Positions 8,160-18,700 of a stretch of 64,000 bases of DNA are shown here, in pieces. The position numbers and the translations under genes are program-made. Location: positions 1-64,000 of the IMG/VR virus record IMGVR_UViG_3300035670_000132; one strand, written 5' to 3'. Position 1 is the stretch's first letter; each line of letters opens with the position of its first letter. The DNA comes from a virus. The notes below the pieces were generated by a model. It was not told where the DNA came from and did no database searches. It saw nothing but the letters and a program-made list of their open reading frames with translations.

Positions 8160-9482
8160 ATGCCAGCAGTCATTACAAACAAATTTAGAATCTACAATGC
8201 AATACAATTCGTAGATACTTTTTCAAAAGTAGACTACTCAACATATTTTTATTTGGGTGGAGTAATTCCTTATGCAGATGAACTGAATCCGCCAAGTCCA
8301 GGATCGACACCCGCAAACACTGACGTTGATCCATGGCTCAGTATGTTCGGCACAAAAAGAATTCAATCTGCTGACGTATCTCACGTATCTGACAGATTTA
8401 ACTGGACGTCAGGCGTAGTCTACGCTCAATATGATGATCAAGGAGAAGATGGCACCGACATTCTGGTTGATCAATTCCATGTTGTGACTGATGAATTGAA
8501 TGTTTACAAATGTCTGTTCAATAACGGTGGCACTCCATCAACAACGAAGCCAACAGGAACAGACGTAACGACAATTACAACTGCTGATGGCTACATCTGG
8601 AAATATATGTTCACCGTGTCAACTGCTGACGCTTTGAAGTTTTTGACTCCGAGTCATATTCCAGTAAAAGTTTTGACATCAGATGATGGCTCAAGACAAT
8701 GGCTAGTGCAAGAAGCTGCTGTTCCTGGATCTATTGACGTCATTCTAATCGAAAATGCTGGCTCTGGATATGAGACTGCGCCAACTGTTCAGGTTTTTGG
8801 TAATGGAACTGGACTTCAATTGACTGCAACAGTCAGTGGTGGTTCAGTAACATCTATAAACATTCTCAATAGAGGTTCTGGTTACTCTAAACTTGAGATT
8901 ACTCTTGTTGGAGGTGGTCCTGGTGGAACAACTCCAGCAAACCCAGCTTTAGTCAGAGCTATTATTCCTCCGCGCGGCGGGCATGGATCGGATCCAATTC
9001 GTGAGCTAGGTGGCGCATACGTCATCATGAACACTCGTCTAGACGGTTCAGAGTCTGAAACATTCACGACACGAAATGAATTCAGACAACTTGGAGTGAT
9101 AACCAATCCAACTACATACGGAACATCGACTGTAGCTACTGCACCAGTATACAGACAGACATATAAGTATCAATTGACTGGCGCAACAGGCATTTTTGAG
9201 CGTGACGAAACTATTGCATATGGCTCTAATACAGCAATCGTTGTTGACTTTGAAACTGTTGAAGGAAATACCTATCTATATACAACTGTACCAACACCTC
9301 AATTGTTTGACGTTGGTGTAAACTTGCAAGGGCAAACTAGCACAGCTAACGGAACTATTTTGACTATCGAAACTCCTGGTTTACAGCCATACTCTGGAGA
9401 TATTATTTACATCGAAAACAGAGTTTCTGTTGCTCGTGCTGACAGTCAAGTTGAAGATATCAAACTAATCGTAGAATTCTAA
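8160..9482 (+). CDS. gp8: Baseplate wedge subunit gp8
   Basis: The 440-residue protein has an N-terminus (MPAVITNKFRIYNAIQF) and C-terminus (RQLGVITNPTTYG ... YSGDIIYIENRVSVARADSQ) that align with T4 gp8 (RQISIITNPLE ... SGEMIYMENRPPIIMAMDQT). T4 gp8 has 334 residues, so this version is about 100 longer. Part of the excess is a glycine-rich G-SGY repeat region around residues 195-250 (IENAGSGYETAPTVQVFGNG and a second copy), a motif also seen in the upstream gp7. gp8 is the wedge subunit that joins gp7 and gp10. A strong GGAGAAG site precedes the ATG. Confidence 0.9.
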   Translation: MPAVITNKFRIYNAIQFVDTFSKVDYSTYFYLGGVIPYADELNPPSPGSTPANTDVDPWLSMFGTKRIQSADVSHVSDRFNWTSGVVYAQYDDQGEDGTDILVDQFHVVTDELNVYKCLFNNGGTPSTTKPTGTDVTTITTADGYIWKYMFTVSTADALKFLTPSHIPVKVLTSDDGSRQWLVQEAAVPGSIDVILIENAGSGYETAPTVQVFGNGTGLQLTATVSGGSVTSINILNRGSGYSKLEITLVGGGPGGTTPANPALVRAIIPPRGGHGSDPIRELGGAYVIMNTRLDGSESETFTTRNEFRQLGVITNPTTYGTSTVATAPVYRQTYKYQLTGATGIFERDETIAYGSNTAIVVDFETVEGNTYLYTTVPTPQLFDVGVNLQGQTSTANGTILTIETPGLQPYSGDIIYIENRVSVARADSQVEDIKLIVEF

Positions 9483-9500
9483 AAGCATAAGGAAATTCAC

Positions 9501-12500
9501 ATGTCAAATCCAGGTGGCTTAGACTTCAATTCAACACCATATTATGATGATTACAATGAAGATGACAAATATGTTAGAATCTTGTTCAGACCTGGGCGTG
9601 CTGTCCAAGCTAGAGAACTAACTCAACTTCAAACGATCGTTCAAAAACAAATTGAACGATTCGGCAATTACTTCTTCAAAGAAGGAGCAGTAATTGACGG
9701 ATGTGAGCAAGGCTTGGACTTGAATCTTCCTTACATAAAACTGCAACCAACATATAACAGTGCAGAAGTCAATGTAGCATCTTTTCTAGAAAAGGAAATT
9801 GTAGGCTCTGAGACTGGTGTTACGGCTAAAGTCGGTATTGTTGCTGACATTGAAGGCACTGATCCAAAGACGCTTTATGTAAACTACACAGCATCAGGAA
9901 CTGGTGTTTTATCTGTAAATGCAATTCCATCAACGCTTGTTGTTGGCAATTCAATCGGCACAGCAAACGTAACTGCAACAATCAGATACTGGGACACATC
10001 TTTGCTGAAAATATTCGTGACAGATCCAGTTGGAGATTTTGAAGAATTGCTTGCAGCAGAAGAGCCAGTTGATGTCACTACACTTGACAACACTGGTGCT
10101 GGAATTACAATGAGTGTTGAAGCCGCTGTGGACTATCGCGAAGCAAAAGAATTTCAAAATTCAGAAACGATTTTCACAAAAGCATTGCCAGAAGGTTCTA
10201 GATCATACGCAACAAGTGCTACAACTGCCGCAACATCATTCACATCTGGTGGAAAAACATACAACAGGGCATCGAAAGTCACTGTTGGCGATGGCATCAT
10301 CTACGTCGCTGATCACTTCGTAAAACATAGCAATCAGACTATTTTACTTGACAAGTATTCAAATGAGCCAACATATAAGATTGGTGTAGTTCCATCAAAA
10401 GACACGGTAGATTACATTGAAAATGTTGAGCTAGTTGACAATGCTCAAGGTACGCCTAACTTCCAAGCTCCAGGTGCAGATAGATTCAAAATCGACACAA
10501 CATTGACTAAGATTGCAGTCAATGAAGACACTGCTGAGACAGAATTTATCACACTAATGGAAGTAGAAGCCGGCTCAATCAAGAAGAGAAAAACATTCGG
10601 CATCGAAAGCAAGATCGAAGAAGTCATTTCTAGAAGAACATACGAAGAGTCTGGCGATTATACGCTCTCAAATCCAAAAATCAGCATTCGCGAACACTTG
10701 ATTCAGGGCGAAAACGGTGGTAGATATTCTCTAGCTGACGGCGGAAACACAAATCTTCTATTACTAGAAGTAGATCCTTTCGTTGCATACGTCAAAGGCT
10801 TTAGAAGCGAGTTCATCTCAAAGCAATCTATCGAGCTAGAGAAGGGCTTAGACGTTCAGTACGTAGATCAAAACAAAACTCAAGTCAACTACGGCAACTA
10901 CGTTCAAGTCAACGAATTCATTGGATCATGGGACTTGATGCAGTCTACAAGAATTTCTCTATATTCTACTGCATTTGATAGTATTACTGCAAGAACTTTC
11001 TCTGCAACTACAGTAAACTCAGCAAATAAAATCGGCGAAGCTAGAGTTCGCTCAATTGACTATGTGAGTGGTGTTCCAGGCACACCATCTTGCGTTTACA
11101 ATCTATTCTTGTTTGATGTTCAAATGAATGCTGGTCATTCATTTGAAGAAGTTCGTGGCATATATGATTCTCCAGCAAGATATGCGGACATCGTTCTCGA
11201 TGAAAACGGAAACGCAGTTCTTCGTGAATCTTCATTCAATAATGTAATTTTTGAATTGCCATACGATGCAATCAGAGGTCTTCGTGATATTGACAACGAT
11301 ATTCAGTCTGGTTTTACTTTCAGAAAAGAATTCGACATCAACTTCAACTCAGGAACAGCTACTGTTACTTCTGGCGACAATAACGAATCTTTCGTTGGCA
11401 CTGGACTACTATCAGACACTCAGAAAAACGAAAACTACTTTATTTTCCCAACAACTGATGTTGACTGCGCTAACGTAGACGGAACAATCAGCATCAGCAA
11501 TGGATCATCTACAGTCGGTGGATCTTCAACAACATTCGTTGATGATTTTGAAGTTGGTGATTTTATTCGCCTTGGCACAGAAATTCATAGAATATCTGTT
11601 ATCACAAACAACACATCATTGACAATTGCAGACACATACGGTGGAACTAATCTAAGCTCAGAAAATGTGAATCTAGTTTTGCCAGCTTATCTTCCAATCA
11701 GAATGACTGGTCGTGGAAGCAATGGATCTACATCAGATCGTGCTATTACTGTCACTATTCCTGGCAGCACTAGCATGACAATCGAAATTAGAGAGACTGC
11801 GCCAGCATTCCAAGCTAAATTGATTGCAACTTTGAACAGATCAAACGCTAGAGAGATGAAAAAAACTCTCTATGCAAATCAAACTGTCCAAATTCAAGCT
11901 AATACACATCCTAATGGATTGTCTGGACCATATTCGTTGGGCAAATCTGACATATATCGTATCAAAGCAATCTACGAAAGTACAAGTTTTGATATTCCAG
12001 CTACAAGTGCTAACACGGATGTTACTGGTCTATACACTTTTGATAACGGTCAGCGCGACAACACATATGAAAACGGTAAAATTACACCAAAACTTGGCGT
12101 AGTTCCAACTGGAGCGCTTCAAGTCGTCTTTGACTACTTCACGCACGACATCACTCAAGGTTTGGGCTACATGTCTGTCGATTCTTATCCAATTGACGAT
12201 GTGAATGAGACATCAACGACAATCAATACGTCAGAAATACCAGTTTATATCAGTCGCACAAGCGGTTATGCATACAATCTAAGAAACTGTCTAGACTTCA
12301 GACTCAGAAAAACAGATTCTACAGCAGCAACTAATCCTCCAGACAGCGATGTGTTTCAGATTCCTGTTGGCGGATTGCACAATCCAGTGCCATTCTCTGA
12401 CTTTGACTCTAGCTTATCGCTATACAAGGGCAGAAATGCTCGTCTATTCTTGACAGACAGAGGTGAATTCGGTGTCGTCAACGGAAGCCCAGGCTATCCT

Positions 12501-15500
12501 TCTCCACAAATTCCAACTTCTATTCCGGGAACACTCGATCTAGCAATCGTCAGCATTCCTGCATATCCTTCTGAGCCAAAGAACGTTGTTATTGAGCCAC
12601 AGAAGAATCGTAGATACACAATGCGTGACATTGGCAAGATTGAAGATCGTGTCAATAGACTAGAATACTACACTTCTTTGAATTTGCTAGAGAAGCAAGC
12701 GGCAGAGACATCAATCGTCGATGAAAATGGTATTGATCGTTTCAAGAACGGTATTCTAGTTGATCCATTCATCGGATATAACGTAGCAGACGTAAATGCT
12801 GAAGACATTCAGACATCAGTCAACAGACAAGAAAAGTTTGCTACAACTAAAATTGATTTGAATCAAGTGCCAATGCAGTTTGATGCTGCACTATCAACTG
12901 GCGTAACTCGCAACACTGGCAACAAAGTCACTCTTTCATACTCAACAGAAGTATTCTCAGAGAATCCATATGCATCATCTGCCATCAATCTAACTCAAGA
13001 CTTGAGCTACGATTGGACTGGCGTGATGACAATGTATCCAACTACAGATAACTGGATGGAACTAGTAAACTATCCAGGAAAGAATCTCGTTGTCGATCTT
13101 GAAGGCAACGCAGACAACTGGCGTCAACTCACTGACGCATGGGAATCTGAACACGATTCTTGGGAAACTCGTTGGCTTGGCGTTCCTGTTCTTCAAGAAG
13201 CTGCGAAAGCTAAGTTTCCAGTAGGAAGAATCTATGACGTCTCAGCAGATCGTCAATATGATGACATCAGCGCTAACATCAAAGTAGGACCAACAGAACT
13301 TCAGTCAGAGACGAGAGTCGTTGACGTTTCAGTGAATCACTACATGAGAAGCAGAGATTTCATCTTCTCGGTGTCTGGACTAAAGCCATTTTCAAAGCTA
13401 TATGCATTCGTCGATGGCGTCAACGTCTCATCTAACTGCAAGTCAATCACTCTAGCAAGTGGAAAAACAATCAATGATGTATTCAATCTGATTGATTCTG
13501 ATGGCTTCGTTGCAACTGATGCGCTCACATACACTTCAGGAAACACTGGCGTTCTTTTCGCAAGTTCAACTGGTGAGATAAACGGCATTTTCACTCTACC
13601 AGAACAGACGTTCTTTGTCGGCCAGCGCGAATTCAAACTGTCTGATGATGCTCAGAACAGCGAAACGTCAGCTACTACCACAGCAAAAGCACTAATTGTT
13701 GCGCAAGGCATTTCTGAGATTGCATCAACAAGCGTATTGAACACAAGACCAGCCAACATCAATTTTGCGTCTGCGATTGAAAAGACTGCTGTCCAAAAGC
13801 AATCATCAACTGCTGGTGCTGCGATTAGAAACCCACTAAGTCAGAGTTTCATTGTTGACGATGTGAACTATCCTTACGGCGTCTTCGTATCATCAATTGA
13901 CGTATTCTTCAAGTCGAAGTCAACAACTGGCACAGATAAAGTCTACATGCAGATTCGTGAAATGGAGAATGGTCTTCCAACTCGCAAAGCAATCGGTGAC
14001 GCAATCGCTGCTGTCAGTGCATCGGCTATCACAACAAGCGAAGACGGAACTTCAGCGACTACGTTCACTTTCAGTAATCCAATCTACTTGACTGCTGGTA
14101 ATGAATATTGCTTCTCACTAATTCCAGAAGGAAATAGAGACAACTTTGAAGTCTGGATCGCTGAACTAGGCGCAATCGATTTGTCAAGCACATATAATCA
14201 GCCAAGAATTGAAAAGCAGCCAGCCGCTGGCACATTGTTTACTTCTTCTAACGATTATACATGGTCAGTTCGTCAAACTCAAGATTTGAAGTATACTATC
14301 AAAGTAGCAACTTTCACTGAAAATGCGACTTCATATGCATACTTGACGAATAAGAGTTTTGATGCAGACTTGAATTACACAAGTATTGTTCCTAACATTG
14401 CTCAAATCAGACCAGATAATACTGAAATCTCACTGAGCGTTAGAACAGCAGATTCGACATCTATTCTATACGAATATATTGATGTTGATAATCTAGAGCT
14501 TGTCAATTTAAATTCTCAGAAAACTATCGTCGATTCTGCTCAAGAAGTTTCTGATGAAATCAAATCATTGACATATCGTGTCACTATGCAGACACAAAAC
14601 AAGTATGTGACACCAGTTATTGATCTTGAGCGAGTTCAGACGATTGTATATAATAATGCAATCAACTATGACACATTTATCTCTCTTGATGGATTAGTTT
14701 CTTACTCATCAGGAGCAAACACAGTAACTGGCATTGGAACAAGTTTTACTCTTGATCTAGATACTGGCGAATATGTCAAGTTCGGAGATCAGTATCGTCA
14801 GATTCTATCAATATCAAGCAATACTTCGTTGACTGTCGCGACTGATTTCTCTGTCAGTGCGTCAAATGTTGCATACACATCTTCAAACGAAGAGAATCCA
14901 GACGGACCTTATGCGTCTTTGTCAAGATATATCACTCGCAGAGTCGAACTAGCTGACGGATTCGAAGCTAATGATCTAGTAGTTTACTTGGATGTCAATC
15001 GCCCAGTCGGAACTGACGTCAAAGTCTATTACAAGATTTTGAATGACTCTGATAGCGACTCATTTGATACTAAGTTCTATCAAGAAATGAGCCTTGAAGG
15101 TCAGCGCTTATTCAACGATGATCAGTCTAAGTATGTTGCAGAGAAATATGTTGTTCCTAACAGCATCAAGTCTGGTGGATCAAATCTACTATCTGGAACA
15201 GTAGATATAAGCACTTCATCAACTACTGTGACTGGAACATCAACACGATTCTTAGAACAACTTAGAATTGGAGACACAATTCGTGTAGATTCAGATTATC
15301 GTGTCGTTACTGCAATCGCAAATAATACTTCATTGACTGTTGATAGTAATTTCAGCGTAACTGCATTAGACAAAGAAATGTATAAGATGCTTTATAACGC
15401 AATTGTTTATACTACTCCAGATAATCGCACATATTCGGGATATAAATACTTTGCGATAAAGATCGTGTTCTTGTCTAACAATGTCGCTGTAGCGCCGAGA

Positions 15501-15533
15501 GTGAAAAAATTGAAAGCATTAGCATTGACATAA
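9501..15533 (+). CDS. Giant DUF4815-type virion structural protein
   Basis: The protein has 2010 residues. The N-terminus (GLDFNSTPYYDDYNEDDKYV, then RILFRPGRAVQARELTQLQT) is the DUF4815 signature found in cyanophage and other T4-like structural proteins encoded after gp8. Three copies of a short beta module (pattern G-x-V/I-S-x-S...T-V-x-G-x-x-T-x-F...GD...NNTSLT) lie near nucleotides 11475-11660, 14690-14880 and 15185-15370; a fourth copy ends gp7. The position after gp8 and the size suggest a baseplate periphery or fibre-attachment protein, doing the job of T4 gp9/gp10/gp12-type components. That role is inferred; no catalytic motif is seen. Confidence 0.85.
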   Translation: MSNPGGLDFNSTPYYDDYNEDDKYVRILFRPGRAVQARELTQLQTIVQKQIERFGNYFFKEGAVIDGCEQGLDLNLPYIKLQPTYNSAEVNVASFLEKEIVGSETGVTAKVGIVADIEGTDPKTLYVNYTASGTGVLSVNAIPSTLVVGNSIGTANVTATIRYWDTSLLKIFVTDPVGDFEELLAAEEPVDVTTLDNTGAGITMSVEAAVDYREAKEFQNSETIFTKALPEGSRSYATSATTAATSFTSGGKTYNRASKVTVGDGIIYVADHFVKHSNQTILLDKYSNEPTYKIGVVPSKDTVDYIENVELVDNAQGTPNFQAPGADRFKIDTTLTKIAVNEDTAETEFITLMEVEAGSIKKRKTFGIESKIEEVISRRTYEESGDYTLSNPKISIREHLIQGENGGRYSLADGGNTNLLLLEVDPFVAYVKGFRSEFISKQSIELEKGLDVQYVDQNKTQVNYGNYVQVNEFIGSWDLMQSTRISLYSTAFDSITARTFSATTVNSANKIGEARVRSIDYVSGVPGTPSCVYNLFLFDVQMNAGHSFEEVRGIYDSPARYADIVLDENGNAVLRESSFNNVIFELPYDAIRGLRDIDNDIQSGFTFRKEFDINFNSGTATVTSGDNNESFVGTGLLSDTQKNENYFIFPTTDVDCANVDGTISISNGSSTVGGSSTTFVDDFEVGDFIRLGTEIHRISVITNNTSLTIADTYGGTNLSSENVNLVLPAYLPIRMTGRGSNGSTSDRAITVTIPGSTSMTIEIRETAPAFQAKLIATLNRSNAREMKKTLYANQTVQIQANTHPNGLSGPYSLGKSDIYRIKAIYESTSFDIPATSANTDVTGLYTFDNGQRDNTYENGKITPKLGVVPTGALQVVFDYFTHDITQGLGYMSVDSYPIDDVNETSTTINTSEIPVYISRTSGYAYNLRNCLDFRLRKTDSTAATNPPDSDVFQIPVGGLHNPVPFSDFDSSLSLYKGRNARLFLTDRGEFGVVNGSPGYPSPQIPTSIPGTLDLAIVSIPAYPSEPKNVVIEPQKNRRYTMRDIGKIEDRVNRLEYYTSLNLLEKQAAETSIVDENGIDRFKNGILVDPFIGYNVADVNAEDIQTSVNRQEKFATTKIDLNQVPMQFDAALSTGVTRNTGNKVTLSYSTEVFSENPYASSAINLTQDLSYDWTGVMTMYPTTDNWMELVNYPGKNLVVDLEGNADNWRQLTDAWESEHDSWETRWLGVPVLQEAAKAKFPVGRIYDVSADRQYDDISANIKVGPTELQSETRVVDVSVNHYMRSRDFIFSVSGLKPFSKLYAFVDGVNVSSNCKSITLASGKTINDVFNLIDSDGFVATDALTYTSGNTGVLFASSTGEINGIFTLPEQTFFVGQREFKLSDDAQNSETSATTTAKALIVAQGISEIASTSVLNTRPANINFASAIEKTAVQKQSSTAGAAIRNPLSQSFIVDDVNYPYGVFVSSIDVFFKSKSTTGTDKVYMQIREMENGLPTRKAIGDAIAAVSASAITTSEDGTSATTFTFSNPIYLTAGNEYCFSLIPEGNRDNFEVWIAELGAIDLSSTYNQPRIEKQPAAGTLFTSSNDYTWSVRQTQDLKYTIKVATFTENATSYAYLTNKSFDADLNYTSIVPNIAQIRPDNTEISLSVRTADSTSILYEYIDVDNLELVNLNSQKTIVDSAQEVSDEIKSLTYRVTMQTQNKYVTPVIDLERVQTIVYNNAINYDTFISLDGLVSYSSGANTVTGIGTSFTLDLDTGEYVKFGDQYRQILSISSNTSLTVATDFSVSASNVAYTSSNEENPDGPYASLSRYITRRVELADGFEANDLVVYLDVNRPVGTDVKVYYKILNDSDSDSFDTKFYQEMSLEGQRLFNDDQSKYVAEKYVVPNSIKSGGSNLLSGTVDISTSSTTVTGTSTRFLEQLRIGDTIRVDSDYRVVTAIANNTSLTVDSNFSVTALDKEMYKMLYNAIVYTTPDNRTYSGYKYFAIKIVFLSNNVAVAPRVKKLKALALT

Positions 15534-15537
15534 TACC

Positions 15538-15777
15538 ATGCAATCAAGCGTAAAACTGAAAGAAACAAAGAACGGTTTATCTGAAAGAGATTTACACTCA
15601 AAAGCGATACTGAACACGGATAACTCATTACTACTCAAGTATAAAATTCAGAAAAGTAGACAGATGAACGTTCAGAACAATTCGACTGAAATTGAGAGAT
15701 TGAAATCAGAATTTCAATCTCTCAAGAGTGAAATCTCAGAAATCAAACAAATTCTTCTTCAAATAGCAAGCAGGTAA
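15538..15777 (+). CDS. Small coiled-coil protein
   Basis: The 79-residue protein is basic in its first half. Its second half (residues about 47-79, STEIERLKSEFQSLKSEI...) is a clear heptad-type coiled coil. The ATG lies one base after the TAATACC junction behind the DUF4815 gene. It sits between two very large structural genes and could be a fibre adapter, trimerisation partner or assembly chaperone; the sequence supports only the coiled coil. No homologue recognised. Confidence 0.6.
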   Translation: MQSSVKLKETKNGLSERDLHSKAILNTDNSLLLKYKIQKSRQMNVQNNSTEIERLKSEFQSLKSEISEIKQILLQIASR

Positions 15778-15783
15778 TAAGAT

Positions 15784-18700
15784 ATGCCAATAATCAATGT
15801 TGAGTTAGCTAACACATTCAATGAATTCAGAAACACGACTAACGAAGTTATCGCTAGAGTAAATGAATTTGAGAGTGGTATTGCTACGGCAAATATCAAT
15901 CTTGTCAATGCAAATACAATAGTAACTAATTCTGAGGTTCAGTCTAACGTATTCACGACAAGTGCAAATACTCACAGCTTGACACTTAGCACAAACAGTG
16001 GCGCAAATACTGGTTATATTTTGATTGAGCCAAACGACAATGGAAACGTTGTCATCGTCGCTAACGGAACTGGCACACTTTTTCTTGACACATCAACAGT
16101 GGTTGCTGGTAATAGTTTTATTGACACAACTATTACGTCCAACGGCGCACAAGATTTGATTCTCAGCACAAACACTGGAACAAACTCTGGATTCATTCGC
16201 ATCTACGATGGCGCAAATGGAAACGTTGTAGTAGAAACTAACGGCACTGGTGATGTTCAACTTAACGCAGATACTCTTCGTGTTGGTGATCTAAACTCAG
16301 ATTCTACTATCACAACTAGAGGAACTGGCGACATCATCATCAATACGAACGAGGGCACAAACACGGGCTTTATTCGCATTTACGATGGCGCTGATGGTCA
16401 CATCGTTGTAGAGCCAAACGGCGCTGGCGATGTTCAACTCAACACAGACACTGTTCGTATTGGATCTAGCAACGAAGACGTTGTTGTCACGACAAATGGA
16501 ACTGGCGACATCACAATTAGCACTAACTCTGGCACTAACTCTGGCACAATAAAAATATTCGACGGCGCTAGTGGAAACGTTGACGTAACACCAAGTGGCA
16601 CAGGTAGAACTAATGTAAAGAATGTCACTACTGGAAATCAAATTATTTCTACTGTAGCGACTGGTACTGCACCACTATCAGTAGCGTCTACAACTGCTGT
16701 AACTAATCTAAATGCAGACAAGGTTGACGGCATAGATGTTGCAACACCATCAGCCGCGGGCGGTATTGTCTATGCGTCAACAACTTCAGAGCTTTCAACT
16801 TCTGCTGCCGGCACTGCTGGTCAAGCAGTCATTTCTGGCGGAACTGGTGCGCCAACATTCCAATCAGTTTCAACGTCGAACGGAGCGTCAACGATTGTAG
16901 CCCGTGACGCTAACGGTGACTTTGCATCACGTAACGTTACTGTATCAAATATTATTGGTAATGGTTCTCAACTAACAAACTTGAATGGATCCAACGTAGC
17001 TACTGGAACTGTTCCTAACGCAAGAACAACTGGCTCATCAGCTAACGGAGCATCAACTCTAGTTCTTCGCGACGCAACTGGATCATTTGCTGCAAACGTT
17101 GTCACAGCGACTACTATTGCAGCAAGCGGATTTGCTGGAGACGGTTCTGGTCTAAACAGCCTAAACGCATCAAATATTGCAACGGGAACAATAGAAAACG
17201 CAAGAACAACTGCTTCATCATCTAACGGAGCATCAACTCTAGTTCTTCGCGATGCAACTGGATCATTCGCAGCAAACGTTGTCAGTGCAGTAAACGTAGC
17301 TACTACAGAATTTTCTACTACTAATGCTAGCGCGACAAATCTAACTGCAACTAATATTTCTGGCAGTGGCGCAGGCATAACTAGCTTGAATGGTTCTAAT
17401 ATAGCATCAGGAACAGTGCCTAATGCTAGAACAACAGGAACAGCAGCTAACAGCCCAAACACTCTAGTTCTAAGAGATTCTGCTGGATCTTTCAACGCAA
17501 ACGTTGGAGCATTCAATACAGTCACTGGTGTCGGCTCTGGTCTAACGTCACTGAATGCTTCAAGCATAACTTTGGGCACAATATCTAACGATAAAACTAC
17601 AGCCAACACTCAGAATAGTTCTAGTACAATAGTTCTTCGTGATGCTAATGGATCATTTTCTGCAAATGTCATAACATCACAATACATTTCTGCTAACGGA
17701 GCATTACTGAGTTCTCTAAATGCGTCTAGTATTAGTTTTGGCACGATACCAAATAGTGTAACAACGGCTAACACATCAAACAGTGCGAGTACAATTGTTC
17801 TTCGCGATACTAACGGCGACTTTAGTTCACGAAGAATTACATCAACTATTGCATCGGGAACATCTCCATTCGTAGTAACTTCTACAACTGTTGTTTCAAA
17901 CTTGAACGCAGACAAGGTTGACGGAAAAGATGTAGGCACACTCTCTGCTGCTGGTGGTATTGTTTACGCATCATCTACTACAGCACTAGCTGGAACTGCT
18001 GCTGGCACTGCTGGACAAGCTGTTATCTCTGGTGGAGCAAGTGCGCCAACATTTCAGACAGTCGCTTCTGCAAACGGAGCTTCAACAATTGTAGCTCGTG
18101 ATGCAGATGGATCATTCAGTGCTAATGTCGGCAATTTCAATGTTCTAACTATTTCAACTGGCATTGGTGGAGATGGATCAGCATTATCAAATTTGAATGC
18201 TGCTAACATTACAATAGGAACAATCGAAAATACAAGAACGACTGGGTCTTCATCTAACGGAGCTAACACTCTAGTTCTTCGCGATGCTAACGGCGATTTT
18301 AGCGCACGTAGAATTACATCAACGATTGCATCGGGAACATCTCCATTTGTCGTCACATCAACTACTGCTGTCACTAATTTGAACGCAGACTTACTTGATG
18401 GTCAACACGGTTCTTACTATCTAGACTGGACAAACACAACAAACAAACCAGATCCTGTCGTTACTGTAACTTTGACTGGAGATGTTGCTGGAAGTGCAAA
18501 CACTACACTAACCGATCTTGCGAGTGGTACAATTTCTATTGCGACGACAATTCAAGCGAATTCTGTGGCTTTGGGAACAGACACAACTGGAAATTACGTT
18601 GCAACAATTGCAGCAGCAACGCCAGGATCACAATCTGGAACTTCTGGTCTAACAATATCAGCAACTGCCGGTGAAGGCACAGCAGCAACTATTGCTCACG

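Noticed and set aside
16968-18374. Three reverse-strand frames (213, 109 and 106 codons) opposite the long fibre
   Set aside because: They mirror the fibre repeats and encode repetitive V/A/P-rich sequence with no ribosome sites.
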